Below, in pieces: positions 52,178 to 60,093 of a stretch of DNA of 64,000 nt. This DNA is from Bradyrhizobium sp. 141. Its GTDB lineage: Bacteria > Pseudomonadota > Alphaproteobacteria > Rhizobiales > Xanthobacteraceae. Location: the NCBI RefSeq assembly GCF_023074055.1, contig NZ_JADPKR010000053.1, positions 154,839 through 218,838 of the forward strand, written 5' to 3'. Within the stretch, counting starts at the first letter, position 1; each line of letters opens with the position of its first letter. The notes below the pieces were generated by a model that made no database searches, had not been told where the DNA came from, and saw nothing but the letters and a program-made list of their open reading frames with translations. Position numbers and translations under genes: made by a program.

Positions 52178-53610
52178 CTGGACAGAGCTGGTCTGATCGC
52201 GCCCTTGCTGCCGCGCGGTCCCCAGCGCGTCAGCAAGACGCTGGAGGATGAGAGCAGGCCGAGCACGACCATCGAGCTCGCAGCTAGCCAGAAAAAACTC
52301 TGCGCGGTGGCGTCATGGGTCGACAGCCACCAGCCTACGGCGGAGATGTAGATCAGCCGCGCCGTCTGCGCCAGCACCGGCCCGATCACCTTGGCTGCGC
52401 CTTGCGATGAGAAATACATCGTCGTTGCAAGCCCGAAAAACGCGTAGAACGGCCCGACCGTCGAGAGATATTGATGGCTTGCCGCGCGCACAGCCGCGCT
52501 GTCGGTGAAGATATTGATCCAGAGATCGGGAAACATCGCAACGATGCACGCCGGCGCGCCGACGGCCACGAAGGCGGCAGCACTGGCGATCCAGGCGACG
52601 CGCCGGGCGCGCGCGATGTTGCCTGCGCCGATCGCCATCCCGACCATCGGCACACAGGCGATGCCGAACGAGAACGCGATCGAGGTCAGCAGGAATTCCA
52701 GCCGCGCGCCGATGCCGTAGCCGGCGAGGATCGCGGTGCCGAACTGCGCCAGCATGTGGGTGAAGATCGAGATCGTCAGCACCGATTGCAGCGGCGAGAA
52801 GCAGGCGATGGCGCCGACCTTGAGGATGTCGAAAAACATCGCCCATTGGACGCGCAGGCCGCGCAGCTTCGGTGTGACACGCGCACGCCCCGAGAACAGG
52901 TACCAGCCCATGATGCCGATGTTCATGCAATAGGCGATCAGCGCGCCGGCCGCGACGCCGCGCATGCCGAACTGCGGCACCGGCCCGAGCCCGAGGCCGA
53001 GCGTGCCGCCGAGCACGATCTGCCAGGCCGCGGAGTTGAGGATGAGGAACGACGGCAGCTTCATGTTGCCGGTGCCGCGCAACACGCCGGCCATGGTGTT
53101 GAGCAGCCAGGGCAGCACGGCGCCGCCGAAAAACACCTGCGTGTAGGCAACCGCATGGGTCAGCACATCGCCGCGGCCACCAAGCATTTCCAGCACCCGG
53201 GGCCCGAAGATCAACATGCCCAGCATGAAGACGAGGCCGAAGCTGATGCCGATCAACAACGCATGCATGGCGAGCGTGCCGGCGCGCTCGCGATCGCCGG
53301 CGCCGAGCGCGCGTGCAATGGCGGAAGCCACCGCACCGCCCATGGCGCCGCCGGACATGGTCATGGTCAGGATCACGGTCGGAAACACCAGCGCCATCGC
53401 CGCCAGCGCCTCGACACCGAGGCGGCCGATATAGGAGGTCTCCGCGATCACCGTACAGGTGCCGGCCGACAGCGCGATCACGTTGGGCCAGGCGAGGCCG
53501 AGCAGCGTGCGCAGGATCGGCCCGTCGGTCAGTGCGCTTCGCACCGGCTGCGGAGGCGGCGGCAGCGGACGCTCTTGCTCATCGACCGGGATTTCGGCGA
53601 TGTCGGACAT
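52174..53610 (-). CDS. MATE family efflux transporter
   Basis: 478-residue inner-membrane exporter with twelve predicted helices. Marks include LAWPNVIALSAGTCTVIAETSYIGRLG and [26 protein letters not shown] preceding Pro-rich cytosolic tail (PLPPPPQPVRS) is unusual but harmless. The ATG at 53610 has a strong GGAGAGGAT. The gene ends inside the bases shared with the convergent Met/Gly-rich gene. It is a separate unit from the MATE gene at 30 kb and diverges from it clearly in sequence. Confidence 0.93.
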   Translation of the reverse strand: MSDIAEIPVDEQERPLPPPPQPVRSALTDGPILRTLLGLAWPNVIALSAGTCTVIAETSYIGRLGVEALAAMALVFPTVILTMTMSGGAMGGAVASAIARALGAGDRERAGTLAMHALLIGISFGLVFMLGMLIFGPRVLEMLGGRGDVLTHAVAYTQVFFGGAVLPWLLNTMAGVLRGTGNMKLPSFLILNSAAWQIVLGGTLGLGLGPVPQFGMRGVAAGALIAYCMNIGIMGWYLFSGRARVTPKLRGLRVQWAMFFDILKVGAIACFSPLQSVLTISIFTHMLAQFGTAILAGYGIGARLEFLLTSIAFSFGIACVPMVGMAIGAGNIARARRVAWIASAAAFVAVGAPACIVAMFPDLWINIFTDSAAVRAASHQYLSTVGPFYAFFGLATTMYFSSQGAAKVIGPVLAQTARLIYISAVGWWLSTHDATAQSFFWLAASSMVVLGLLSSSSVLLTRWGPRGSKGAIRPALSS

Positions 53611-53950
53611 ATCCTCTCCGGGGCACGAGCGCTCTTTGCGGCGCGGCAATGCGTAGGTGTGACAATAAATTTGCTCGCGCGCGGGGCGCGGTGAGGGCTT
53701 GTTAGCACGGCGCGGAGCGATTGCTCCTGCGCCAGATGCAGGCGTGCCCTGCGGCAGCGCATTTCGATGGGTGAATTATCTTCTCCCTCTCCCCGTTCTT
53801 ACGGGGAGAGGGTTGGGGTGAGGGGCTGTATCCGAGAGGACGGTGACAGTCGGACTCGCGGAGACTCCCCCTCACCCGGATTGCATCTTCGATGCAATCC
53901 GACCTCTCCCCGCAAGCGGGGCGAGGTGACGCGCGCGCCGGCACTGTCGT
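53611..53950. other. Gene-free interval with family E repeat
   Basis: The 340 nt lie upstream of the MATE gene and downstream of the 350-residue hypothetical gene, both on the minus strand. Repeat E3 occupies 53782-53929. The remaining 170 nt next to the MATE start must carry its promoter, but I cannot pick clear boxes. No gene is supported here. Confidence 0.7.
53782..53929. repeat. Family E palindromic element, copy E3
   Basis: Facing hairpins with arms CTCTCCCCGTTCTTACGGGG and CCTCTCCCCGCAAGCGGGG. Inside there is a smaller hairpin GGATTGCATC-TTC-GATGCAATCC at 53878-53900. Confidence 0.85.
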
Positions 53951-55003
53951 CTACCCGATCGTCCAGACCAACGGCGGGCGGCCGCCAGCGGCGGGGCGCA
54001 GATGCACGGCGATATGCCGCCCGCATCCCGCGGCCAGGCCTTCGAACAATCCCTTCAGCACCCCAGCGCAAGCGGGATGATAGTCGGCGACGTCGTCCAT
54101 CAGCTTCCAGCTCTGCTGGCTGAGTTCGAACGTGCTTTCGGATTGCGTCGCCGTGGCCGCATCATCCTGCGCGGCGAACAGCGCGCTCAGGAACGATGCG
54201 AACTCGCTTGCACCGCCGCGGCTCATCGCCAGCGCGGCTGCGACTTCGTCAAAATACTGCATCCCGATCAGCTTGCCGGTGAGGTGCAGCAGGTAGCCGG
54301 CGTCTTCCGGGCCGAACAGCTGCACCATCACGGGCGCGGCGGTGCGCACATATTCCATCGCGTAGTTGCGATAGGCTTTCTCCAGACGCGGTTTCGGCCA
54401 ACTCGTGACCGGCAGCGCCGGCGCGGTCTTGGCGTCGAATAATGGCGCTTCCAGATGCCGCGCGAACACCAGGCGCTGATCGAGTTCTAGCGGATGGTCG
54501 TATTGATGATAGTAGCCTTCGAGCCCGTCCTGGCCATCGACGCTCTGCTTGGTGCAGACGAACCCAAGACGGAGATCGCCGAGGGCTGCGCCATTGTTCG
54601 CGTGCCAGCCGCGCAGCATCGCGCGGGAAACCTCGCCCGGCACGCCGCAGATCGCGGTGCCCTTCCAGATCCAGCGCGGCGGCGGATAACGGATCCAGGC
54701 CTTGGTGTCGCTCTCATACATGTATTCGACATGCACGCCGCCGATCCAGTTGGAGAGGTAGTGATATTGCGCGGCCGCGACCGCCGGCGGCAGATGGCTG
54801 AGGCCGAGCTTTTCAAGCCCCGGCAGGAAGCGCTCCTGCTGCTGGCGGCGGAATACGCGGAAGACGAACTCGGCGGCATCCGCAGGTCCGCGCCGCGTGA
54901 CGACGGTGAGGATGAGCCCGGTGAAGTAGGCGTGATAGAGGTCGGCGACCGCGCGCCAGCGCTTCCATTGGGCTTCCTGCGCGAGGTCCGATGCAGCGGT
55001 CAT
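53951..55003 (-). CDS. Hypothetical protein, 350 residues
   Basis: I do not recognise a family with confidence. It is soluble, has no signal peptide or membrane helices, and is rich in Trp and Tyr. Visible blocks are YLSNWIGGVHVEYMYESDTKAWIRYPPPRWIWKGTAICGVPGEVSRAML in the middle and YHQYDHPLELDQRLVFARHLEAPLFD. DYHPACAGVLKGLFEGLAAGCGRHIAVHLRP with two cysteines lies near the end. The MYESDTKAWIRYPPPRW stretch recalls proteins that bind small ligands or thiol compounds, but that is weak. The ATG follows GGGAGC. A PAS-domain gene follows upstream on the same strand, 103 nt away. Confidence 0.7.
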   Translation of the reverse strand: MTAASDLAQEAQWKRWRAVADLYHAYFTGLILTVVTRRGPADAAEFVFRVFRRQQQERFLPGLEKLGLSHLPPAVAAAQYHYLSNWIGGVHVEYMYESDTKAWIRYPPPRWIWKGTAICGVPGEVSRAMLRGWHANNGAALGDLRLGFVCTKQSVDGQDGLEGYYHQYDHPLELDQRLVFARHLEAPLFDAKTAPALPVTSWPKPRLEKAYRNYAMEYVRTAAPVMVQLFGPEDAGYLLHLTGKLIGMQYFDEVAAALAMSRGGASEFASFLSALFAAQDDAATATQSESTFELSQQSWKLMDDVADYHPACAGVLKGLFEGLAAGCGRHIAVHLRPAAGGRPPLVWTIG

Positions 55004-55106
55004 GTTCGCTCCCGATCGTGGTTTTGATCGAGTGTGTCACCGCACCTTCAAGCTAGCAAATGCCGCCCAAGCAGGGCGCCCTGCGCGACCGCCCGCCAAT
55101 TCCGCA

Positions 55107-55523
55107 TCACGAAGTTTGCGGCGGCGCCTTGGCGGCGCGCTCGCGCTCGACCCGTTCGGTGACATCGCGCGCCATCGCCACAGATCCCAGGACGTTGCCG
55201 CTGGAATCCCGCACCAGCGCGAAGGTCATCTCGATGTAGAGCTTGCGTCCGCTCTTGTTCAGCGCGCGGGTCAGCGTCGGCTTGCCCGCAAGCTTCATGC
55301 TGCCGCTCGCAAGCGCGGCCTCGAAACCTTTCCAGTGCGCGGCGCGCAAATGTTCGGGAATGATCAGATCCAGATTCTGGCCGAGCGCTTCGTCCGCGGT
55401 GAAGCCGAACAGCGCGATCGAGGCGCGGTTCCAACGCATGATCGTGCCGGAGCGATCCGAATAGATCAGCGCGTCCGCGGCGTCGTCGAGGATTCTTGCG
55501 TCGAGTTGGGATGGATCGGTCAT
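55107..55523 (-). CDS. Stand-alone PAS domain protein
   Basis: 138-residue cytosolic protein consisting of one PAS sensor domain: ILDDAADALIYSDRSGTIMRWNRASIALFGFTADEALGQNLDLIIPEHLR, then AHWKGFEAALASG and YIEMTFALVRDSSGNVLGSVAMARDVTERVERER. No kinase, cyclase or helix-turn-helix is attached, so it must pass its signal to a partner protein. The conserved axial-ligand histidine of heme PAS domains is not obvious. It lies upstream of the 350-residue unknown gene, which could be that partner (inference). Confidence 0.88.
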   Translation of the reverse strand: MTDPSQLDARILDDAADALIYSDRSGTIMRWNRASIALFGFTADEALGQNLDLIIPEHLRAAHWKGFEAALASGSMKLAGKPTLTRALNKSGRKLYIEMTFALVRDSSGNVLGSVAMARDVTERVERERAAKAPPQTS

Positions 55524-55534
55524 GTCACCACCTT

Positions 55535-55652
55535 GTAGCCCGGATGTAGCGCAGCGTAATCCGGGATCGTGCCACAAGTGAGACTTTCCCGGATTTCGCT
55601 TCCGCCTTCGCTCTTTGAGCTACGGCGGACAAGTCGCTCCATCCGGGCTACG
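55535..55652. repeat. Family C element C3 carrying a 33-bp insert
   Basis: The outer arms GTAGCCCGGATGTAGC and GCTCCATCCGGGCTAC are as in C1 and C2. The right arm is split at CGCTTC|GCT by 33 bases (55603-55635) that match the insert in repeat B1 except for one base. Confidence 0.85.
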
Positions 55653-55660
55653 CGATATCG

Positions 55661-56797
55661 CTACACCCGAAAATGCTTCGATAGTTTGAGGCCTTGAGCC
55701 TGATAATTCGAACCGATGCGCTGGCCATACATGGCGTCGGGGCGCGCCAGCATCTTCTCGTAGACGAGACGGCCGACGATCTGGCCATGCTCGAGGATGA
55801 ACGGCACTTCGCGCGAGCGCACCTCGAGCACAGCACGCGATCCGAGCCCGCCGGCGCCGGCATAGCCGAAGCCGGGATCGAAGAATCCGGCATAATGCAC
55901 GCGGAATTCGCCGACCAGCGGATCGAACGGCACCATCTCCGCGGCGTAGTCGGGCGGCACCTGCACGGCTTCCTTCGAGGCGAGGATGTAGAACTCGCCG
56001 GGATCGAGGATCAGGCTGCCGTTGGGACGTGCCGAGATCGGCTCCCAGAAATCTTCCACCGCGTAGCCGGAGCGGCGATCGACGTCGATGACGCCGGTGT
56101 GGCGCTTGGCGCGATAACCGACGAAGCCGTTTGCCTTCTCGCCCGAGAGATCGACGGAGACGGCGACGCCGCCAGACAGATCGGCATCGTCGATGTCGAC
56201 AAGGCGCTCGGCGGCATGCAAGCCATCGAGCTCGTCGGCATTGAGGATGGCGTCACCGGTGCGGAAGCGCACCTGGCTGAGGCGCGAGCCCTCACTGACC
56301 AGCACCGGAAACGTCTTCGGGCTGATCTCGGCATAGAGCGGACCGTGATAGCCGGCGCCGATCATGTCGAAGCGGCGGGTGCCGTCGGCGATCACGCGGG
56401 TGAAGACGTCGAGCCGGCCGGTGGAGCTCTTCGGGTTGGCGGCCGCGACGATCTCCGGCGGCAGCGCCAGGCTTTCCAGCAGCGGCACGATGTAGACGCA
56501 GTTCGTCTCCAGCACCGCGCCGTCGGCGAGGCTGAATTCGTGCAGCTTCAATTCGTCGATGCGCTCGGCCACGGTTGCGCCGGGACCGGGCAGGAAGCTG
56601 GCGCGGACGCGATAGGCAATGTCGCCGAGACGCAAATCGAGGCTCGCCGGCTGGATCTGGCTCTCGACGAAGTCGTAGGCGGGCAGGATAAGCCCCGCGT
56701 CCGCCATCGCCGCGATCATGCGGTCGGGCAGGATACCATTGGCGTCGGGCGCGACCGTAAACGTCAACCGGGGATCCTCATCAGGGGTCAAATGCAT
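55661..56797 (-). CDS. dcd: 2'-deoxycytidine 5'-triphosphate deaminase, double-length
   Basis: 378-residue dCTP deaminase, about twice the length of the usual enzyme (about 190). It belongs to the alphaproteobacterial fused type with an N-terminal dUTPase/Dcd-fold half. The first half holds GDIAYRVRASFLPGP and PKSSTGRLDVFTRV; the second holds EMVPFDPLVGEFRVHYAGFFDPGFGYAG. RAVLEVRSREVPFILEHGQIVGRLVYEKM is also present. It makes dUTP for thymidylate synthesis. The ATG at 56797 is used; an earlier TTG at 56818 is possible. It is divergent from metZ. Confidence 0.93.
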   Translation of the reverse strand: MHLTPDEDPRLTFTVAPDANGILPDRMIAAMADAGLILPAYDFVESQIQPASLDLRLGDIAYRVRASFLPGPGATVAERIDELKLHEFSLADGAVLETNCVYIVPLLESLALPPEIVAAANPKSSTGRLDVFTRVIADGTRRFDMIGAGYHGPLYAEISPKTFPVLVSEGSRLSQVRFRTGDAILNADELDGLHAAERLVDIDDADLSGGVAVSVDLSGEKANGFVGYRAKRHTGVIDVDRRSGYAVEDFWEPISARPNGSLILDPGEFYILASKEAVQVPPDYAAEMVPFDPLVGEFRVHYAGFFDPGFGYAGAGGLGSRAVLEVRSREVPFILEHGQIVGRLVYEKMLARPDAMYGQRIGSNYQAQGLKLSKHFRV

Positions 56798-56845
56798 CCG
56801 GACATGCGGAAAATACAAGCCTTTTACGGCTATCCGATGGACGCC

Positions 56846-56874
56846 TTGACGGAAAGGGCATTGCGGAATATGAG
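56846..56874 (+). promoter_or_regulatory. Sigma-70-like promoter of metZ
   Basis: TTGACG (56846-56851) and TATGAG (56869-56874) are separated by 17 nt. Transcription would start near 56881, just a few bases before the riboswitch stem. Confidence 0.75.
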
Positions 56875-56885
56875 CATCACTTATC

Positions 56886-56940
56886 CCGTGGTGATTTGAG
56901 CCGGCCGGCTTGCAGCCACGTTAAATAAGTCGCTAAACAG
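56886..56940 (+). promoter_or_regulatory. SAM-II (SAM-alpha, metA-type) riboswitch
   Basis: Stem P1 is formed by CGTGG (56887-56891) and CCACG (56916-56920). The conserved loop begins TGATTTG, the centre reads GGCTTGCAGCCACGTTAAA, and the pseudoknot tail CGCTAAACA follows at 56931-56939. This is the SAM-II consensus as known from alphaproteobacterial met genes. It binds S-adenosylmethionine and lowers expression of metZ. Confidence 0.9.
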
Positions 56941-56965
56941 GCCGGGGACCTCTGTGATCCCGGCC
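56940..56965 (+). promoter_or_regulatory. Antiterminator hairpin of the metZ leader
   Basis: GGCCGGGGA (56940-56948) can pair with TCCCGGCC (56958-56965) with one bulged G. The right arm uses CCGGCC (56960-56965), which is also the left arm of the terminator at 56960-56985. The two hairpins are mutually exclusive. Confidence 0.6.
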
Positions 56966-56992
56966 CGTGGAGATATCCAGGCCGGTTTTTTT
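56960..56992 (+). terminator. Intrinsic terminator in the metZ leader
   Basis: CCGGCC (56960-56965) pairs with GGCCGG (56980-56985) around an inner TGGA/TCCA stem, followed by seven T (56986-56992). It lies between the aptamer and the metZ start, where it would stop transcription before the gene. Confidence 0.8.
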
Positions 56993-57031
56993 GTGACCGT
57001 TTTCGACGAGGCGGTCATGTCGGAGGTACCT

Positions 57032-58219
57032 ATGTCGAAGTCGACCACCAACTACCGTCCCGAAACCCGTCTGGTCCATTCCGGGACCCTGCGCTCGCAA
57101 TATGGCGAGACGTCGGAGTCGCTGTTCCTGACCCAAGGCTACGTCTACAACAGCGCCGAGGAATGCGAGGCTCGGTTCAAGGGCGAGGATCCGGGCTTCA
57201 TCTATTCGCGCTACTCCAATCCCACCATCGCGATGTTCGAGCGCCGCATGATCGAGCTCGAAGGCGCCGAGGCGGCCCGCTCGGCGGCAACCGGCATGGC
57301 CGCGGTGACGACCGCGATCCTGGCGCCGCTCAAGGCCGGCGATCACGTGGTGGCCTCGCGGGCGCTGTTCGGCTCGTGCCTCTACGTCGTGCAGGACCTG
57401 CTGCCGCGCTACGGCATCGAGACCACGCTGGTCGACGGGCTCGACCTCGACCAATGGCAGCGCGCGGTGAGGCCGAACACCAAGACGTTCTTCCTGGAGA
57501 GTCCGACCAATCCGACGCTCGATGTGCTCGACATTCCCGGCATCGCCGAGATCGCGCACAAGGGCGGCGCGCGGCTCATCGTCGACAACGTGTTCGCAAC
57601 CCCGATCTGGCAGAGCCCGCTCGCGCTGGGTGCCGACGTCGTGGTCTATTCCGCGACCAAGCATATCGACGGCCAGGGCCGCTGCCTCGGCGGCGTCATC
57701 CTGTCCTCGGAAGCCTTCATCGCCGAGCACATCCACAATTTCATGCGCCAGACCGGCCCGTCGATCTCGCCGTTCAACGCCTGGGTCCTGCTCAAGGGCC
57801 TGGAGACGCTCGGCGTGCGCGTGCGCGCGCAGACCGATACCGCTGCGCGCATCGCCGAGGTGCTGGCGAGCCATCCGAAGATCGCGCGGCTGGTTTATCC
57901 CGGCCGCGCCGATCATCCGCAGGCAGCGCTGGTGAAAAAGCAGATGCGCGGCGGCTCGACGCTGGTCGGCTTCGAGGTCAAGGGCGGCAAGCAGGCTGCG
58001 TTCCGCGTGCTCAACGAGCTCAAGCTTGCGAGGATCTCGAACAATCTCGGCGACGCCAAGAGCCTCGTCACGCATCCGGCGACCACGACGCATCAGCGCC
58101 TGAAGCCGGAAGACCGCGCCGCCCTCGGCATCGGCGAAGGCTTCATCCGCTTCTCCGCGGGGCTCGAGCATGCGGATGATCTGATCGAGGATCTGACCGC
58201 CGCGCTGGAGAAGGCGTAA
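57032..58219 (+). CDS. metZ: O-succinylhomoserine sulfhydrylase
   Basis: PLP enzyme of methionine synthesis that makes homocysteine from O-succinylhomoserine (or O-acetyl) and sulfide, 395 residues. The PLP-binding lysine is K210 in VVVYSATKHIDGQGR. Other Cys/Met-metabolism family marks are YSRYSNPTIAMFERR, SAATGMAAVTTAIL and FLESPTNPTLDVLDIPGIAEIAH. The start at 57032 follows CGGAGGTACCT, a strong site; an ATG at 57017 is in frame but weaker. SAM controls it through the riboswitch upstream. Confidence 0.95.
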   Translation: MSKSTTNYRPETRLVHSGTLRSQYGETSESLFLTQGYVYNSAEECEARFKGEDPGFIYSRYSNPTIAMFERRMIELEGAEAARSAATGMAAVTTAILAPLKAGDHVVASRALFGSCLYVVQDLLPRYGIETTLVDGLDLDQWQRAVRPNTKTFFLESPTNPTLDVLDIPGIAEIAHKGGARLIVDNVFATPIWQSPLALGADVVVYSATKHIDGQGRCLGGVILSSEAFIAEHIHNFMRQTGPSISPFNAWVLLKGLETLGVRVRAQTDTAARIAEVLASHPKIARLVYPGRADHPQAALVKKQMRGGSTLVGFEVKGGKQAAFRVLNELKLARISNNLGDAKSLVTHPATTTHQRLKPEDRAALGIGEGFIRFSAGLEHADDLIEDLTAALEKA

Positions 58220-58234
58220 GGCGACGAAGGTCTC

Positions 58235-58323
58235 GTAGGGTGGGCAAAGCGAAGCGTGCCCACCGTTATCGATTGTAATGACGAGATGGTGGGCACGGCG
58301 CGATGCGCCTTTGCCCACCCTAC
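58235..58323. repeat. Family B palindromic element, copy B3
   Basis: Arms GTAGGGTGGGCAAAGCGAAG and GCCTTTGCCCACCCTAC. It lies between the convergent metZ and SGNH genes. Confidence 0.9.
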
Positions 58324-58332
58324 GGCGCCGAG

Positions 58333-59310
58333 TTACATCGGCCGATACGTCCGCACATCCGCCGGCACGTTCACCCCGAGCTTGATCTGGCCGACGGAGC
58401 GGACGATGTCGTCGCCGAGCAGCTGGGCGAAGCAGGCATAGCCCCAATCGTTCATGTGCAAGCCGTCGGCGATGACGAAGCTCTCGACCGGGATCGATTG
58501 GTTCTCGTGCCAGTCGCGCATCACCTCGAAGCGCGGGAAGATGCCGACGTGGCGGAGCTCGGCGACGTTGCCGAGCAGCTTGATCATCTTGCCGGCGCTC
58601 TCCTTGCGCTGGTTGACGGCTGGCGAATATTGCGGATCGACCAGCACGATGTCGGTGCCGCCGGCGGCCTGGATGCGGCTGATGCCGTCCTCGACCAGCT
58701 TTGCGGTATCGCCGGGGTCGAGATTGCGCAGCACGGCGTTGGTGCCGACCTGCCAGATCACGAGATCCGGATGCACGTCGATCACCTGCGTCTGAAGGCG
58801 CTTCATCATCTCGGGCGCATCCTCGCCGCCGACGCCGGCATTGACGACGGTGATGTCGGCGGTCGGATAGTGCCGGCGCAGCTGCGCGGCGAGACGGTTC
58901 GGATAATTGAACTCCGGCGAGCTCGCGCCGAAACCTGCAGTCGACGACGAGCCGAACGCGACGATCAAGACAGGCTGGCCCGCGACGAGCTTGCTTGCCA
59001 CATGCGGCAGCGTACCCATTGCCTTCGAGCCGCCCTTCGGCGGCAGGCAGGGCACGCGGCTGAAGATGTCGGCGGCGGATTTGGCGACCTGCTTCACCTT
59101 GTCGACGGCGCGCGCCGTGACGCCGCGCTGCTCGGGCGACGTCGCTGCGACAGTGGTCTGGGAGGGCGAAGCGGAAGCGGGATCAGCCGACTGCGCGGGT
59201 GCGGCCGGCGCCTGCGCATGCGACTGCGCGGCCGGCGTCAGCAACAACAGCATCGCGGCTGCAGGCGCGGCAAACCATGTTGTCAGGCAAAAAGGGCGGA
59301 GAGAACTCAT
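58333..59310 (-). CDS. Secreted SGNH/GDSL hydrolase
   Basis: 325-residue exported hydrolase. A signal peptide (about 1-33) is followed by an Ala/Pro/Ser-rich linker. The four blocks are AFGSSSTAGFG (nucleophile serine), NAGVGGED (oxyanion glycine), WQVGTNA (Asn) and DGLHMNDWG (Asp and His). It is predicted to remove or move acyl groups on a periplasmic glycan. It is the last gene of opgC-SGNH-SGNH and begins 12 nt after the second SGNH gene. Confidence 0.9.
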   Translation of the reverse strand: MSSLRPFCLTTWFAAPAAAMLLLLTPAAQSHAQAPAAPAQSADPASASPSQTTVAATSPEQRGVTARAVDKVKQVAKSAADIFSRVPCLPPKGGSKAMGTLPHVASKLVAGQPVLIVAFGSSSTAGFGASSPEFNYPNRLAAQLRRHYPTADITVVNAGVGGEDAPEMMKRLQTQVIDVHPDLVIWQVGTNAVLRNLDPGDTAKLVEDGISRIQAAGGTDIVLVDPQYSPAVNQRKESAGKMIKLLGNVAELRHVGIFPRFEVMRDWHENQSIPVESFVIADGLHMNDWGYACFAQLLGDDIVRSVGQIKLGVNVPADVRTYRPM

Positions 59311-59322
59311 TAACGCTAGACC

Positions 59323-60093
59323 TCAATTTTGCTGCTGGGCCGGCTCCAGATGGGCAGCGTCGATCACGAACTGTGCCAACGCCCGGCCAAGGCAATCATG
59401 GACCTGCTTCGCCAGTTCGGGCCCGCGGGACGGGCTGAACAGGTCGAACTGACCCTGGTCATTCCACTGCCGCATGATCGCAAAACGATCGAACAGCGGA
59501 ATATCGTGCTCCTGCGCCACCACGCGCATGTTATCGAGAAACGGTTGCGCCGAGATCATCGTTTCGGTGCGCGGGCTGTACTGCAAATTCATCAAGACGA
59601 CGTCGGCCCCTGCCTTTTGCAACGCAACAACCCCTGTGGTCACGGCGCTGCGAAATTCGTCGGGATCGATGGATCGGATAGCATCCACGGTCCCGGTCTG
59701 CCAGATGACCAAAGTAGGCGTTTTTGCTTCTATCAGCTTAACGAAGGTGGAGGCGGCCTCCTCCGCCGTTCTCTTGCTCTGTATTTCTACGGAGACGTGC
59801 ACCACCTCGGACGCTGGCAGCTTCTCCTTGAGGATTGCCTCCATGCGCGCCGGATAGGAGCTGCTTTCCGAAGACGGAATCGTGGTCGAGCGGCTGCCGA
59901 TGACGAGGATGTCGAGCGGTTTGGCGGCCTTGACGGCATCGGCGACCCTGGAAAGCCGACTTTCGCTGGTAAGCAGATAGGACGGCAGTTCGCACGCCGC
60001 GGGCGCGGCAGGCGCAGCATCGCCCGCGCGCGCCACAGGCGCGGCGAGGCTACCGCATAGCAGGATCAGGCTCAGGAGAACCTTCGCCTTCAT
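59323..60093 (-). CDS. Secreted SGNH-like protein, catalytically degenerate
   Basis: 256-residue exported protein with a signal peptide MKAKVLLSLILLCGSLAAPVARA. It has the fold of the next gene but not its catalytic groups. The nucleophile block is VIGSRSTTI, the second block SVEIQSKRT lacks the glycine, and the third is WQTGTVDA with Val in place of Asn. There is no DGxH at the end (FDLFSPSRGPELAKQVHDC instead). It could bind the glycan without cleaving it. Its ATG overlaps the opgC stop as TGATG, so it is translationally coupled. Confidence 0.85.
   Translation of the reverse strand: MKAKVLLSLILLCGSLAAPVARAGDAAPAAPAACELPSYLLTSESRLSRVADAVKAAKPLDILVIGSRSTTIPSSESSSYPARMEAILKEKLPASEVVHVSVEIQSKRTAEEAASTFVKLIEAKTPTLVIWQTGTVDAIRSIDPDEFRSAVTTGVVALQKAGADVVLMNLQYSPRTETMISAQPFLDNMRVVAQEHDIPLFDRFAIMRQWNDQGQFDLFSPSRGPELAKQVHDCLGRALAQFVIDAAHLEPAQQQN

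Noticed and set aside
53782..53929. Possible CRISPR-like array of CTCTCCCC strings
   Set aside because: There are only two facing hairpins with no evenly spaced repeats or unique spacers, and no cas genes in the window. It is a family E palindrome.
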